From Prolixibacteraceae bacterium (GTDB lineage Bacteria > Bacteroidota > Bacteroidia > Bacteroidales > Prolixibacteraceae), in contig WTWZ01000022.1 in assembly GCA_009773765.1 (NCBI GenBank), positions 11,081-72,283 of the forward strand: a stretch of 61,203 nucleotides of DNA, written 5' to 3'. Numbering within the stretch: position 1 is the first letter of the stretch; every line of letters starts with the position of its first letter. Both the position numbers and the translations under genes were made by a program. This document shows positions 7,511 to 16,441 of this stretch, piece after piece. The notes beneath the pieces were generated by a model. It was given only the letters and a program-made list of their open reading frames with translations. It was not told the origin of the DNA and made no database searches.

Positions 7511-8771
7511 TTTAAACTTTATTGATCTTTTCTCGGGTGCAGGAGGACTTTCAGAAGGTTTTATACGTGCCGGATTTAACCCGGTTGCACATGTTGAAAT
7601 TGATGAAGCAGCGTGTAATACTTTACTTACAAGAACAGTTTACCACAAACTTAAAAATACAACTGGATTTGAACTGTATAAATCATATCTGAAAGGGAAA
7701 TTGTCCAAGGAAAAATTACACGGATTACTGAATGTGGACGAATATAATTCCGTTATAAATCTGGCTATATCAGATGAAAATAATCCTGTCATTTTTAAAA
7801 GAATAGATGACCTTATAAATGGAAAATCCATTGATTTAATAGTCGGCGGGCCACCATGTCAGGCTTATTCGCTGGCAGGTAGGGCAAGAGATAAGAAAAA
7901 AATGAAAGGCGACAGCCGGAATTATTTGTTTCAGCAATACGCAAAATATCTTGAATATTACAAACCCAAAATATTTGTCTTTGAAAATGTATTAGGTCTT
8001 TTATCAGCAATGAATGAAGATGGTTCAAAGTACATCGATCAAATGATTTCTCTTTTTTCAGAAGTTGGATATATAACTGAGTACAAGTTGGTAAATGCTT
8101 CAGATTTTGGTGTTTTACAAAATCGGAAAAGAGTAATACTTATTGGTAAAAAAGGTAAGGAAACTGGTTTCTATCCTGAATTTGAAAAAAATGCAGATAA
8201 TAAAACTGCACTGGTAAAAGAAATACTGGCAGATTTGCCCGAAATCCAGGCTGGTTCAGGAGACTGGTTTAATGTAAAATATAAAAATAAAGGGAGTGAA
8301 TATGTTTTTGATGCCAGTATCAGAAATGGAATTGATTTTACTACCCAGCATATAGCAAGACCACACAATAATCAGGACAAAGAAATTTATAGAATTGCTG
8401 TTAAAAAATGGAACTCCGGACAAACACGGCTTGATTACAATGATTTACCAGATGAATTAAAGAGCCATAGTAACAGACATTCTTTTGTTGACCGTTTTAA
8501 AGTTGTAGCCCCCGATTTAACAAAAACACAGACAGTTGTTGCGCATATTGCAAAAGACGGACATTATTATATACATCCTGATATATTCCAGAACCGTTCA
8601 TTAACGGTGCGTGAAGCTGCACGGCTTCAATCATTTCCCGATGATTATTTTTTTGAAGGTATTGATGAAAAACCAAGCAGGACTGCAGCTTTCAAACAAA
8701 TTGGCAATGCTGTACCTCCTCTTTTAGCTGAACAAATAGCAAAAAAAATAAAACAGTTGATAAAAATTTGA
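7488..8771 (+). CDS. drmMII: DNA (cytosine-5) methyltransferase, DrmMII of DISARM
   Basis: The 427-residue protein carries the 5mC methyltransferase motifs in order: motif I FIDLFSGAGGLSEGF (about 11-25, AdoMet binding), motif IV GGPPCQAYS with catalytic Cys124, motif VI ENV (Glu166), motif VIII QNRKRV (211-216), motif IX near LTVREAARLQSFPD and motif X GNAVPP (406-411). The target recognition region lies between about 217 and 370. In DISARM the DrmMII enzyme marks host DNA, at CCWGG in the Bacillus system studied, so that the DrmA/DrmB machinery spares it. The specificity here cannot be read from sequence, but the neighbouring Vsr is consistent with a Dcm-like site. The start at 7488 overlaps the regulator gene. 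Confidence 0.9.
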   Translation: MNSLKKISLNFIDLFSGAGGLSEGFIRAGFNPVAHVEIDEAACNTLLTRTVYHKLKNTTGFELYKSYLKGKLSKEKLHGLLNVDEYNSVINLAISDENNPVIFKRIDDLINGKSIDLIVGGPPCQAYSLAGRARDKKKMKGDSRNYLFQQYAKYLEYYKPKIFVFENVLGLLSAMNEDGSKYIDQMISLFSEVGYITEYKLVNASDFGVLQNRKRVILIGKKGKETGFYPEFEKNADNKTALVKEILADLPEIQAGSGDWFNVKYKNKGSEYVFDASIRNGIDFTTQHIARPHNNQDKEIYRIAVKKWNSGQTRLDYNDLPDELKSHSNRHSFVDRFKVVAPDLTKTQTVVAHIAKDGHYYIHPDIFQNRSLTVREAARLQSFPDDYFFEGIDEKPSRTAAFKQIGNAVPPLLAEQIAKKIKQLIKI

Positions 8772-8795
8772 TATAACCCACTAACTCTTTATACC

Positions 8796-11303
8796 ATGAA
8801 CCAAGAACTAACTCAAAAACTGCAATATTCTTATTTAGGGGAGCTTGATAAATTTCCACTTCCTCAACCAATTAAGGAATCGCTTCAAATCATTTCAAAT
8901 TTTTTCGATAACAACACGAACAATAAACTTTGTATAGTTTTTCCAACAAAGGAATTTGCAGCGCAATGGCTTTCTATTCCAACAGTTTTATTACTAATCG
9001 AATCTGACTTTGCACAATTTAAAAACGAAATAGTTGATTCATTAGAAAAGTATAAAAAAGGTGATCGATTAATTCTGAATAATGAGGCGGTTGTTGAATG
9101 GCATGGAAGAAGCCCGGACGGATTTATATTTAAGCATAAAGAGTATAATAATATAGATGAAATCAGCATAGAAATCAAGAAAATTTCAAAGATTCAACCT
9201 GCTCCATGCAATCGCAAAGCTTTATCAGGTCTCAATAGAGTTATGCAAGCTATTGCAAAAAGCAATGAAAATCCGACAGATAAAATTCTTGGGATACAAA
9301 CGGATGGAAATAAACTCTATCAGAAAAATTCTATTTGCTTAGTCAGCAAACACATTTCATTTGAGAATTCAATTTCAGAAATCGCAATAAACAATTTTTT
9401 AGTTGACGAGTATTTTAAACGAGGGAAAATTGATGATGCTGGAGAAGCTGATATGAAAAGTCCGCTTTTAATTACTAACAACTTGACAAATCTTGCTTTG
9501 TATGTAACACTATCAGACACTGTTTCGAAAATTATTATTGACGGCTATTCTACAATTCAAGAAAGGAAATTAGACTTCAACGATATTGATGCAAAGAAAA
9601 TTCCTACGATTTTAATTACTGACCTTTCGGAGGTTGGAAATTTTGAGAACATTGGAGAATATGGTTTTGATTTTTACAATTTCACAAAAGAAAATTTACA
9701 ACTTGATGAGATAAAAGTATTATCTCCTTTTAGTTCCTTTGACAAGAAACTTCACAAATATGTTTCTTTCAATTTGCAAAAAGAAATTTGTGAAAATGCT
9801 GACCTTGAAAGTATAACAAAACTAATTCACTCAATTGACAAAGATGAATCGGTTAAGGAGTTAATTAGTCTGAAAATTCTATTGATTCAACTCATAAATC
9901 ATGTTGCAAGAATTGCTCATCCCCTAACCCAAAATGAAGTTGCAGTGTACAGAGGCATGTTAAACAAGGCAGAAACACTTTTGTTTGAAAACAGATTTTA
10001 TTTAGGTGGTTCTCGCAAAGCAATTGAGGATTCAATTTCCTTATTGAAATTTGTTATTGAAAAATTCTCAAGTACTCCGTCAGAAAAAAGTGCCAAGTTG
10101 AGTGAATTAATGCAAAAAAATCAATATGACTGTATCATTTGCCCAACCGAAGATGAAGCACTTTCTTTGACTTTGCATTTGAACTCACTTCGTCTTGCGG
10201 TCAAGCCTAAGGTTATTACAGTTGCAGATGTAAACAACAGTTTGCTAGAAATCCAGCCAGTGAAAGCAATTCTGACAGGATGGGCAAAGACTAATAATGT
10301 GAATCGACTATTATCAAGTTTTTTATTTACTGAATTAACAGTTTTGTTCTATCAATTTGAGTGCAAGTATCTCAATTCACTTCAAAACAGGAACAAGAAA
10401 TTAAGCGGCAATGTAAAATCAACCATCAATAAAAAAGGAATTCGCTCCGAAAAAGAAACGAAAAACGAATCCGGCTATGCCGATTTATTTAAAAGCGAAT
10501 CAACATCTGATACCGAACCAAATTTTGACATAGTAGAGTTTGAATTGAAATTAGACAACGCACAATTTTCAAAATACATAGTAAGAGGGAGTATAGCAGA
10601 AAGTGTGAAAGCAAAAAGAGTTGAATTCAAGAACGACAAGTTTATTTATCTTACAGATACGCATAGTCTGCTTGTCTTGGAGAATTTCTATCAATCCACA
10701 AGCAATTCTTTATACATTCATAAAAGCCGTATTGAGAATCTGCATTATGGAGATGTAATTGCATTTCTGAAAACAGAAAGAGAGTTGCTTAGTAAAATAG
10801 TTGGAAGACAAACTACTCCGGCAGCATTGGCAGAAACTAATAGATGGATTGAACTTTGGAAAACCGTACTTAAGAATCATTACAAATTCCTCCACAATAA
10901 TTTCAATAAGTTGGCAAATGATTTAAAGGAACAAGGTTGTGACCGTGACCCTGTTACAATTCGTTCATGGTTATTTGATGACTTAAGAATTGGTCCAAGG
11001 AAAGATGATGACCTAATTGCCATTGCAATTATGACTAATGGAACGGAGCTAATGGACAATATCAATCAAGTTAGGGCAGCAATCAAACAAATGACAAGTT
11101 GGAGGATGAAAGCTTCTGACTTTGTGGTTGAACAATTAAAAGCAAAAATCAAAAGCACACACTCAGATATTCAAGTTAACAATGTTATTGATTTTGAAGA
11201 TTTAGGTGAGGTTGAAATTTTGGAAATAACCGAAATAAACAATTCACATGACAACATTGATATTAGAAATGTAAACCGACTTCTGGAAAAGGCAAAACTG
11301 TAA
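8796..11303 (+). CDS. drmE: DISARM protein DrmE (class 2 signature component)
   Basis: The 835-residue protein begins with ELDKFPLPQPIKESLQIISN, then a block that looks like a helicase-like fold without a Walker A lysine loop (LCIVFPTKEFAAQW, then KKGDRLILNNEAVVEWHG). A second block near residues 445-500 (YDCIICPTEDEALSLTLHLN) resembles the second RecA-like lobe. A charged linker about residues 530-580 leads to a C-terminal helical domain with DPVTIRSWLFDD. No intact NTPase or nuclease motif is visible. Identity rests on length, N-terminal style and position between a 5mC methyltransferase and DrmA/DrmB; its molecular role in DISARM is not settled. The gap to drmMII is 24 bases and the stop overlaps the next ATG by one base. 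Confidence 0.72.
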   Translation: MNQELTQKLQYSYLGELDKFPLPQPIKESLQIISNFFDNNTNNKLCIVFPTKEFAAQWLSIPTVLLLIESDFAQFKNEIVDSLEKYKKGDRLILNNEAVVEWHGRSPDGFIFKHKEYNNIDEISIEIKKISKIQPAPCNRKALSGLNRVMQAIAKSNENPTDKILGIQTDGNKLYQKNSICLVSKHISFENSISEIAINNFLVDEYFKRGKIDDAGEADMKSPLLITNNLTNLALYVTLSDTVSKIIIDGYSTIQERKLDFNDIDAKKIPTILITDLSEVGNFENIGEYGFDFYNFTKENLQLDEIKVLSPFSSFDKKLHKYVSFNLQKEICENADLESITKLIHSIDKDESVKELISLKILLIQLINHVARIAHPLTQNEVAVYRGMLNKAETLLFENRFYLGGSRKAIEDSISLLKFVIEKFSSTPSEKSAKLSELMQKNQYDCIICPTEDEALSLTLHLNSLRLAVKPKVITVADVNNSLLEIQPVKAILTGWAKTNNVNRLLSSFLFTELTVLFYQFECKYLNSLQNRNKKLSGNVKSTINKKGIRSEKETKNESGYADLFKSESTSDTEPNFDIVEFELKLDNAQFSKYIVRGSIAESVKAKRVEFKNDKFIYLTDTHSLLVLENFYQSTSNSLYIHKSRIENLHYGDVIAFLKTERELLSKIVGRQTTPAALAETNRWIELWKTVLKNHYKFLHNNFNKLANDLKEQGCDRDPVTIRSWLFDDLRIGPRKDDDLIAIAIMTNGTELMDNINQVRAAIKQMTSWRMKASDFVVEQLKAKIKSTHSDIQVNNVIDFEDLGEVEILEITEINNSHDNIDIRNVNRLLEKAKL

Positions 11304-13036
11304 TGGCTAAACTATCTCCACCATATATTGACAAAGATTGCAAAAGCACCGGAGAGAGAATGATTTTTGACATGCTCAAAAAAGATTCTTTCACCGAGGA
11401 TTGGATTGTTTTACACTCTCTCAATCTTTCGCAACATACCAAACGACTTTACGGCGAGATAGATTTTTTGCTTCTCATTCCAAACGCAGGTGTCTTTGTG
11501 ATGGAAGTAAAGGGCGGTGATGTGAGGTGCAAAAACGGAGAATGGGAATTTATTGACAGGCATGGAAATGTAAACAGAAACAAAAGCCCATTCAATCAGG
11601 CAAGGGATGCAATGTTTTCACTTCAAGCGGAAGTCAAAAAAGAATTTGGAGCAAAGCACAGGTTCAACAAAATCCAGCTTGGCTTTCTCGTTGCATTTCC
11701 ACAGGTGAACTTTGATAAAAATAGCGTAGAATATGAGCAGTGGCAAATCTTTGACAAGACAAATTACAATTCAAACCACGAAACATTTTTTAAAAACTTA
11801 ATCCAGCAGTTTACAGAGAAACATAAAACACAGCTTTGGTTTTCACCAACTGAATCGTTACCAAGCCGACAAGACCTTGAAGAACTTTGTCATTTTCTTA
11901 GGGGGGATTTTATGAGAGTTCGTTCAGCAAAAGAACGCCTAGCTGAATTTGATTCACAAGTTAAAACCTACACCGAAGAACAATTCGGCGTTCTTGAATC
12001 AATTGAACTCAATGAACGAAGTTTGGTTCAGGGAAGTGCCGGAACGGGAAAGACAATGATTGCGATTGAATCAGCAATCAGAGCAGCAGCGGAAGGTAAA
12101 AAGGTTTTTCTTACTTGCTACAATAGAATTATCGGAGAATGGATGCAGAAGCAACTTGAAGGATGGAGCAACATCACTGTTTCAAGTTTACACAGTTATT
12201 TGTTTGAATTGACAAAAGGTTTTGACTACGACAAAACGCAAGAAAATAAGCAAGATTTCTATTCAAAGTATTTGCCTAATCTTATGAAGGAATTTTTCAA
12301 GATTGGAGTAAAAGGAAAGTTTGATAAATTGATTATTGATGAAGGCCAGGACTTAATAAGAGAAGAATATTTAGGCTTATTTGACTCAATGCTCACAAAC
12401 GGTTTAGCAAATGGGAATTGGGAAATATACGGCGACTTTGAAAGGCAAGCGATATTTGCACAACTTTCAAAATCCGAAATGCTTGACTTGCTTAAAACTT
12501 TTGGACATCATTCAAAACATTTGTTGCGTATAAATTGCCGTAACACAAAAGAGATAGGAGAAGAAACATCTTTGATTTCGGGATTTGAAAAACCGCCATT
12601 CCTTTTAGAATATCTTGAGGGACTTCCGGTAGCTTACCATTTTTACAGAGATGAAGCACACCAAAAACAAATTCTTAATGAACAATTAAAAAAAGTAGCT
12701 GACGAAGGCTTACCTCTCAACGAAATGGTAATACTTTCTCCAAAGAAACTTGAAAACTCTTGTGTGAAATCCCTTCCTGACTATTCAATTAAAGAAATTA
12801 AAACAGCAAACGAAGTTTCCGCAACTCAAAAGTATTTTGGATTTGCAACAGTACAGTCATACAAAGGAATGGAAGGCAACTATATCTTGATTACTGACAT
12901 TGAAGATTTATCAAGCGAAGTTGCTAAATCTCTCTTGTATGTAGGCATGAGCAGGGCACGATATGGATTGATACTTTTAATTTCTGAAGCAATTCAACGC
13001 CAGTATTGCGAAATTTTACAAAACAAACTCAGATAA
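11303..13036 (+). CDS. NERD nuclease-related domain fused to UvrD-type SF1 helicase
   Basis: The 577-residue protein has an N-terminal NERD domain (about 14-135) with the PD-(D/E)XK-like residues Glu18, Glu52 and Asp54 (YGEIDFLLL), Glu68-Val69-Lys70 (VMEVKGG) and Gln99. From about residue 220 follows an SF1 helicase: Q-motif region TEEQFGVLESI, Walker A GSAGTGKT (244-251), Walker B LIIDEGQD (343-350), a motif III-like YGDFERQAIF, a motif V-like YKGMEGNYILITD and motif VI YVGMSRAR. It should be an ATP-driven DNA translocase able to cut or process DNA. It lies inside the operon, sharing one base with drmE and one base from drmA. NERD-helicase is not one of the canonical five DISARM genes; it may replace the missing DrmC nuclease. 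Confidence 0.88.
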   Translation: MAKLSPPYIDKDCKSTGERMIFDMLKKDSFTEDWIVLHSLNLSQHTKRLYGEIDFLLLIPNAGVFVMEVKGGDVRCKNGEWEFIDRHGNVNRNKSPFNQARDAMFSLQAEVKKEFGAKHRFNKIQLGFLVAFPQVNFDKNSVEYEQWQIFDKTNYNSNHETFFKNLIQQFTEKHKTQLWFSPTESLPSRQDLEELCHFLRGDFMRVRSAKERLAEFDSQVKTYTEEQFGVLESIELNERSLVQGSAGTGKTMIAIESAIRAAAEGKKVFLTCYNRIIGEWMQKQLEGWSNITVSSLHSYLFELTKGFDYDKTQENKQDFYSKYLPNLMKEFFKIGVKGKFDKLIIDEGQDLIREEYLGLFDSMLTNGLANGNWEIYGDFERQAIFAQLSKSEMLDLLKTFGHHSKHLLRINCRNTKEIGEETSLISGFEKPPFLLEYLEGLPVAYHFYRDEAHQKQILNEQLKKVADEGLPLNEMVILSPKKLENSCVKSLPDYSIKEIKTANEVSATQKYFGFATVQSYKGMEGNYILITDIEDLSSEVAKSLLYVGMSRARYGLILLISEAIQRQYCEILQNKLR

Positions 13037-13037
13037 A

Positions 13038-16000
13038 ATGAGAGACGATATTCTAAAATTTATAAAAAGAGAATTAATTGGCCCCGACCCAGTTAAGCCT
13101 CATATTCAGGAGAACGGAGAGGAAATTCTATTGAATGAGCCGCCTAGATTGAGATATGGTGCAGGAATTTTATTTCCATCGCCAAACAGAGACGGAGAAG
13201 GTGCAACTTATTCAGCAGCAGATTCAACAACGGCAACAGAAGAAGAAGTAATAAAAAACACAGAAGAAACAAGTATTGAGAGTTCAGAAACAATTGTTGA
13301 TAATAACACATCATCAAATGTTGGTGATGACTTTGAAGAAGAAATTGGATTAGCAAATAATTTCCTTCCTTCTGCAATGGGATTCAGTTGCTTTTCAAAA
13401 ATTCCAAACGAAGGTTTCAAAGTGCAGGTTAATGTTGGAATTTATGAAATTAATGATTACAGTTACAAAAAGGATGATGGAACAGATGTACATAGGAAAG
13501 CATATTACCGAACTTCATTAAACCAACCTTTGTCGATACCGTCAAGCGACATTCCGCTGATTTCCGGAACTTCAAAAGAGTTTACTTTAGTTGGTAAGGA
13601 TACAAAAAAAATTGAACTGGTTTTGAATATCAGAAACCGAACACATGGAAATAATTCCGATAAAAACATACATCTCCTGACTTTTACCTTAATAAACAAA
13701 AACAAAGGAGCAAGAGAAAATATCAGGAATGAAGATTGCTTTTTTCAGGTTTCTTTTTCAGTAAATGCAAGTGAAAAATGTTTTTGTCCTTACAAATTAG
13801 CAGCGTCAAAGACAGACCAAGATGATGAGAAATCAAACCAACTTCTTTTCCGAAAGAAAAAGACTTTTGCCGTTGGTCATGGCTGCTCTCCTGCATGGGC
13901 TGATGATGATTCTGAACTTGTAAACACAATTACAACAGAAGCAATTCCTTCATATGAAATAAAACCAATCGTTCCGAATGAATTAAAAAGTGTTGCCTTG
14001 AAAATGTTTGATATGAGTGATTTGACAGCAGGCGACATCACTTCAAATCTTATTCAGTTAAATGCAGAATATGAGAATTGGATTAACGAACAAGAAGGAA
14101 TTGCAAACAGGGAGCTGACAGGAGAATTTCTCACTACTGCCAAAAGACACATTTCAAGTTGCCGTGCATGTTTGAAACGAATGAAAGAAGGAGTTGATTT
14201 ATTAAAGAGTAATTCAAAAGTCAACCGTGCTTTTAGATTAATGAATAAAGCGATGTTGCTTCAACAACTTCATTATGGAATTGACACAAGGAATTGGATT
14301 GTAGAAAAAGGTTTAATCACTGGCCTGGAGAAAGCAATTATTCCTGACCTACATGACCAATCAACCTGGCAAAAGAATCCAGATGGAAGTTTACGAGTTG
14401 GTTCATGGAGGCCTTTTCAAATTGCATTCATCCTGATTAATCTTCATTCAATGCTGGATGAAAAACATCCTGACAGAAAAATGGTTGACCTCATTTGGTT
14501 TCCAACTGGTGGCGGTAAAACAGAAGCATATTTGGGATTATCTGCTTACACAATTTTTCTCAGAAAACTCAAAGACAAAACTGATTCAGGTACTTCTGTT
14601 CTGATGCGTTATACTTTGCGATTGCTGACAGCTCAACAATTCCAAAGGGCAGCAGCATTAATTTGTGCATGTGAAAAAATCCGTGAGGAAAACAAAGACG
14701 AATTAGGAACAGACCGAATCACAATTGGACTTTGGGTTGGAGAATTGACACCGAATAAGAGAGGAGATGCGACAAAAACATTAAAGAAGATGTCGCAAGG
14801 AAAAGAAGATGAAAGCCCCTTTGTGGTTTTGAAATGCCCCTGGTGTGGAAGTCAGATGGGATTGATTAAGGGAACTAAGAAAGATGAGATAAAGGGATAT
14901 AAAACAAGAAAGGTCGGAAGTCACGAAACTGTTGTTTTCAAATGCGACAACGAGAGTGAATGTGATTTTTCACATGAAGATTTTCGTTTGCCTTTGCTAG
15001 TAATTGACGAAGACATTTATGATTTTCCGCCTACTCTCTTAATCGGAACGGTTGATAAATTCGCAATGCTAACATGGAGACCAGAAGCAAGAAGTCTTTT
15101 CGGATTTATTGGCAACGAAAGAAAAACTCCACCAGAACTAATAATTCAAGATGAGTTACACTTGATTTCAGGCCCGTTGGGTTCAATGGTTGGTTTGTAT
15201 GAAACAATGATTGAAGAGCTTTGTACTGCCAATGACATCAAACCTAAAATTATTGCATCGTCAGCTACAATCAGCAGAGCTAAAGAACAAATCAATTCAC
15301 TGTACGGCAGAGGAGTTGAGAACGTAAATATTTTTCCATCACAATGCCTTAGTGCAGGCGATTCCTTTTTCGCCTACGAAGAAAGAAGTTCTGACAATGC
15401 CCCCGGACGATTGTATGTAGGGGTGTTTGCATCAGCATTGCCCTCACATGCAACAGCACAGGTAAGAGTTTTATCCGCATTACTTCAATCTGTAAAATCA
15501 ATTCCTGTTACAGATGAGAAATTGCGTGACCCATACTGGACTGCTATGACTTACTTCAACAGCATTCGTGAATTAGGTCATGCAGCAACTTTGATTCGTG
15601 CTGACATCACGGAATATCTGAACTCCATTTACATCAGAAAAAAAATCACAGGAACCGACAGAAGATTTATCAATGTTGACAGAGAGCTTACAAGCCGTAT
15701 CAACAGCAGTCAAATTACTGACATACTTGAAGAATTAATGAAGGAATACCCGAAAGAAAAATATCCAATTGATATTTGCCTTGCAACAAATATGATTTCG
15801 GTTGGAGTTGATATTCCACGATTAGGTTTAATGACAGTAATCGGACAGCCGAAAACAACATCGGAATACATTCAGGCAACAAGTCGTGTTGGTCGTTCAA
15901 AGAAGGGGCCCGGACTTATCTTTACAATATACAATTGTTCAAAACCGAGAGACCGTTCACACTTTGAACACTTCCAGGAATATCACTCAAAGATTTACAG

Positions 16001-16433
16001 CAAGGTAGAACCAACAAGTGTTACACCGTTTTCACCACCTGCCAGAGAACGGGCATTGCATGCAATACTTGTAGGGTTGATTAGATTTTATTCCGAAACA
16101 AACAGGGAGTTACCAACTCCATTTCCAACCAAAGAAATTATTCAGAAGGTCAGAGAAATAATTTTCCGCAGAGTATCTGAAATTGATAAAGAAGAAATTC
16201 AGAAAACAATTGAGATGGTTGAGAGAAGATTGGAACAATGGCAACATAATTTGCCAATCATTTACGGTTCGTTTGCACAAACAGATAATTTACCATTGAT
16301 GTACCCTGCAGGAACAAATCCACCGGAACAAACGAAGTTCAGAGCATGGTCAACACCAACTTCAATGAGAAATGTTGACTCAACCTGTGATGCAATCGTA
16401 ATTAATGAATATATAAACATTGATACTTTGTAA
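13038..16433 (+). CDS. drmA: DISARM helicase DrmA
   Basis: The 1131-residue protein is a large SF2-type helicase. An acidic low-complexity segment sits at about residues 55-100. Walker A is PTGGGKTEA from about 489, the Walker B box is DELH (705-708), motif III is ASSAT, and motifs V and VI are SVGVDIPRLGL (about 919) and QATSRVGRSKKG (about 946). A four-cysteine zinc site (CPWC at 600-603, C636, C642) is inserted in the first RecA lobe. Known DrmA forms a complex with DrmB that loads on unmethylated or overhang DNA. Length fits DrmA (about 1,100-1,300). Distances of 1 base upstream and 8 bases downstream mark one operon. Confidence 0.9.
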   Translation: MRDDILKFIKRELIGPDPVKPHIQENGEEILLNEPPRLRYGAGILFPSPNRDGEGATYSAADSTTATEEEVIKNTEETSIESSETIVDNNTSSNVGDDFEEEIGLANNFLPSAMGFSCFSKIPNEGFKVQVNVGIYEINDYSYKKDDGTDVHRKAYYRTSLNQPLSIPSSDIPLISGTSKEFTLVGKDTKKIELVLNIRNRTHGNNSDKNIHLLTFTLINKNKGARENIRNEDCFFQVSFSVNASEKCFCPYKLAASKTDQDDEKSNQLLFRKKKTFAVGHGCSPAWADDDSELVNTITTEAIPSYEIKPIVPNELKSVALKMFDMSDLTAGDITSNLIQLNAEYENWINEQEGIANRELTGEFLTTAKRHISSCRACLKRMKEGVDLLKSNSKVNRAFRLMNKAMLLQQLHYGIDTRNWIVEKGLITGLEKAIIPDLHDQSTWQKNPDGSLRVGSWRPFQIAFILINLHSMLDEKHPDRKMVDLIWFPTGGGKTEAYLGLSAYTIFLRKLKDKTDSGTSVLMRYTLRLLTAQQFQRAAALICACEKIREENKDELGTDRITIGLWVGELTPNKRGDATKTLKKMSQGKEDESPFVVLKCPWCGSQMGLIKGTKKDEIKGYKTRKVGSHETVVFKCDNESECDFSHEDFRLPLLVIDEDIYDFPPTLLIGTVDKFAMLTWRPEARSLFGFIGNERKTPPELIIQDELHLISGPLGSMVGLYETMIEELCTANDIKPKIIASSATISRAKEQINSLYGRGVENVNIFPSQCLSAGDSFFAYEERSSDNAPGRLYVGVFASALPSHATAQVRVLSALLQSVKSIPVTDEKLRDPYWTAMTYFNSIRELGHAATLIRADITEYLNSIYIRKKITGTDRRFINVDRELTSRINSSQITDILEELMKEYPKEKYPIDICLATNMISVGVDIPRLGLMTVIGQPKTTSEYIQATSRVGRSKKGPGLIFTIYNCSKPRDRSHFEHFQEYHSKIYSKVEPTSVTPFSPPARERALHAILVGLIRFYSETNRELPTPFPTKEIIQKVREIIFRRVSEIDKEEIQKTIEMVERRLEQWQHNLPIIYGSFAQTDNLPLMYPAGTNPPEQTKFRAWSTPTSMRNVDSTCDAIVINEYINIDTL

Positions 16434-16441
16434 ATTATATT

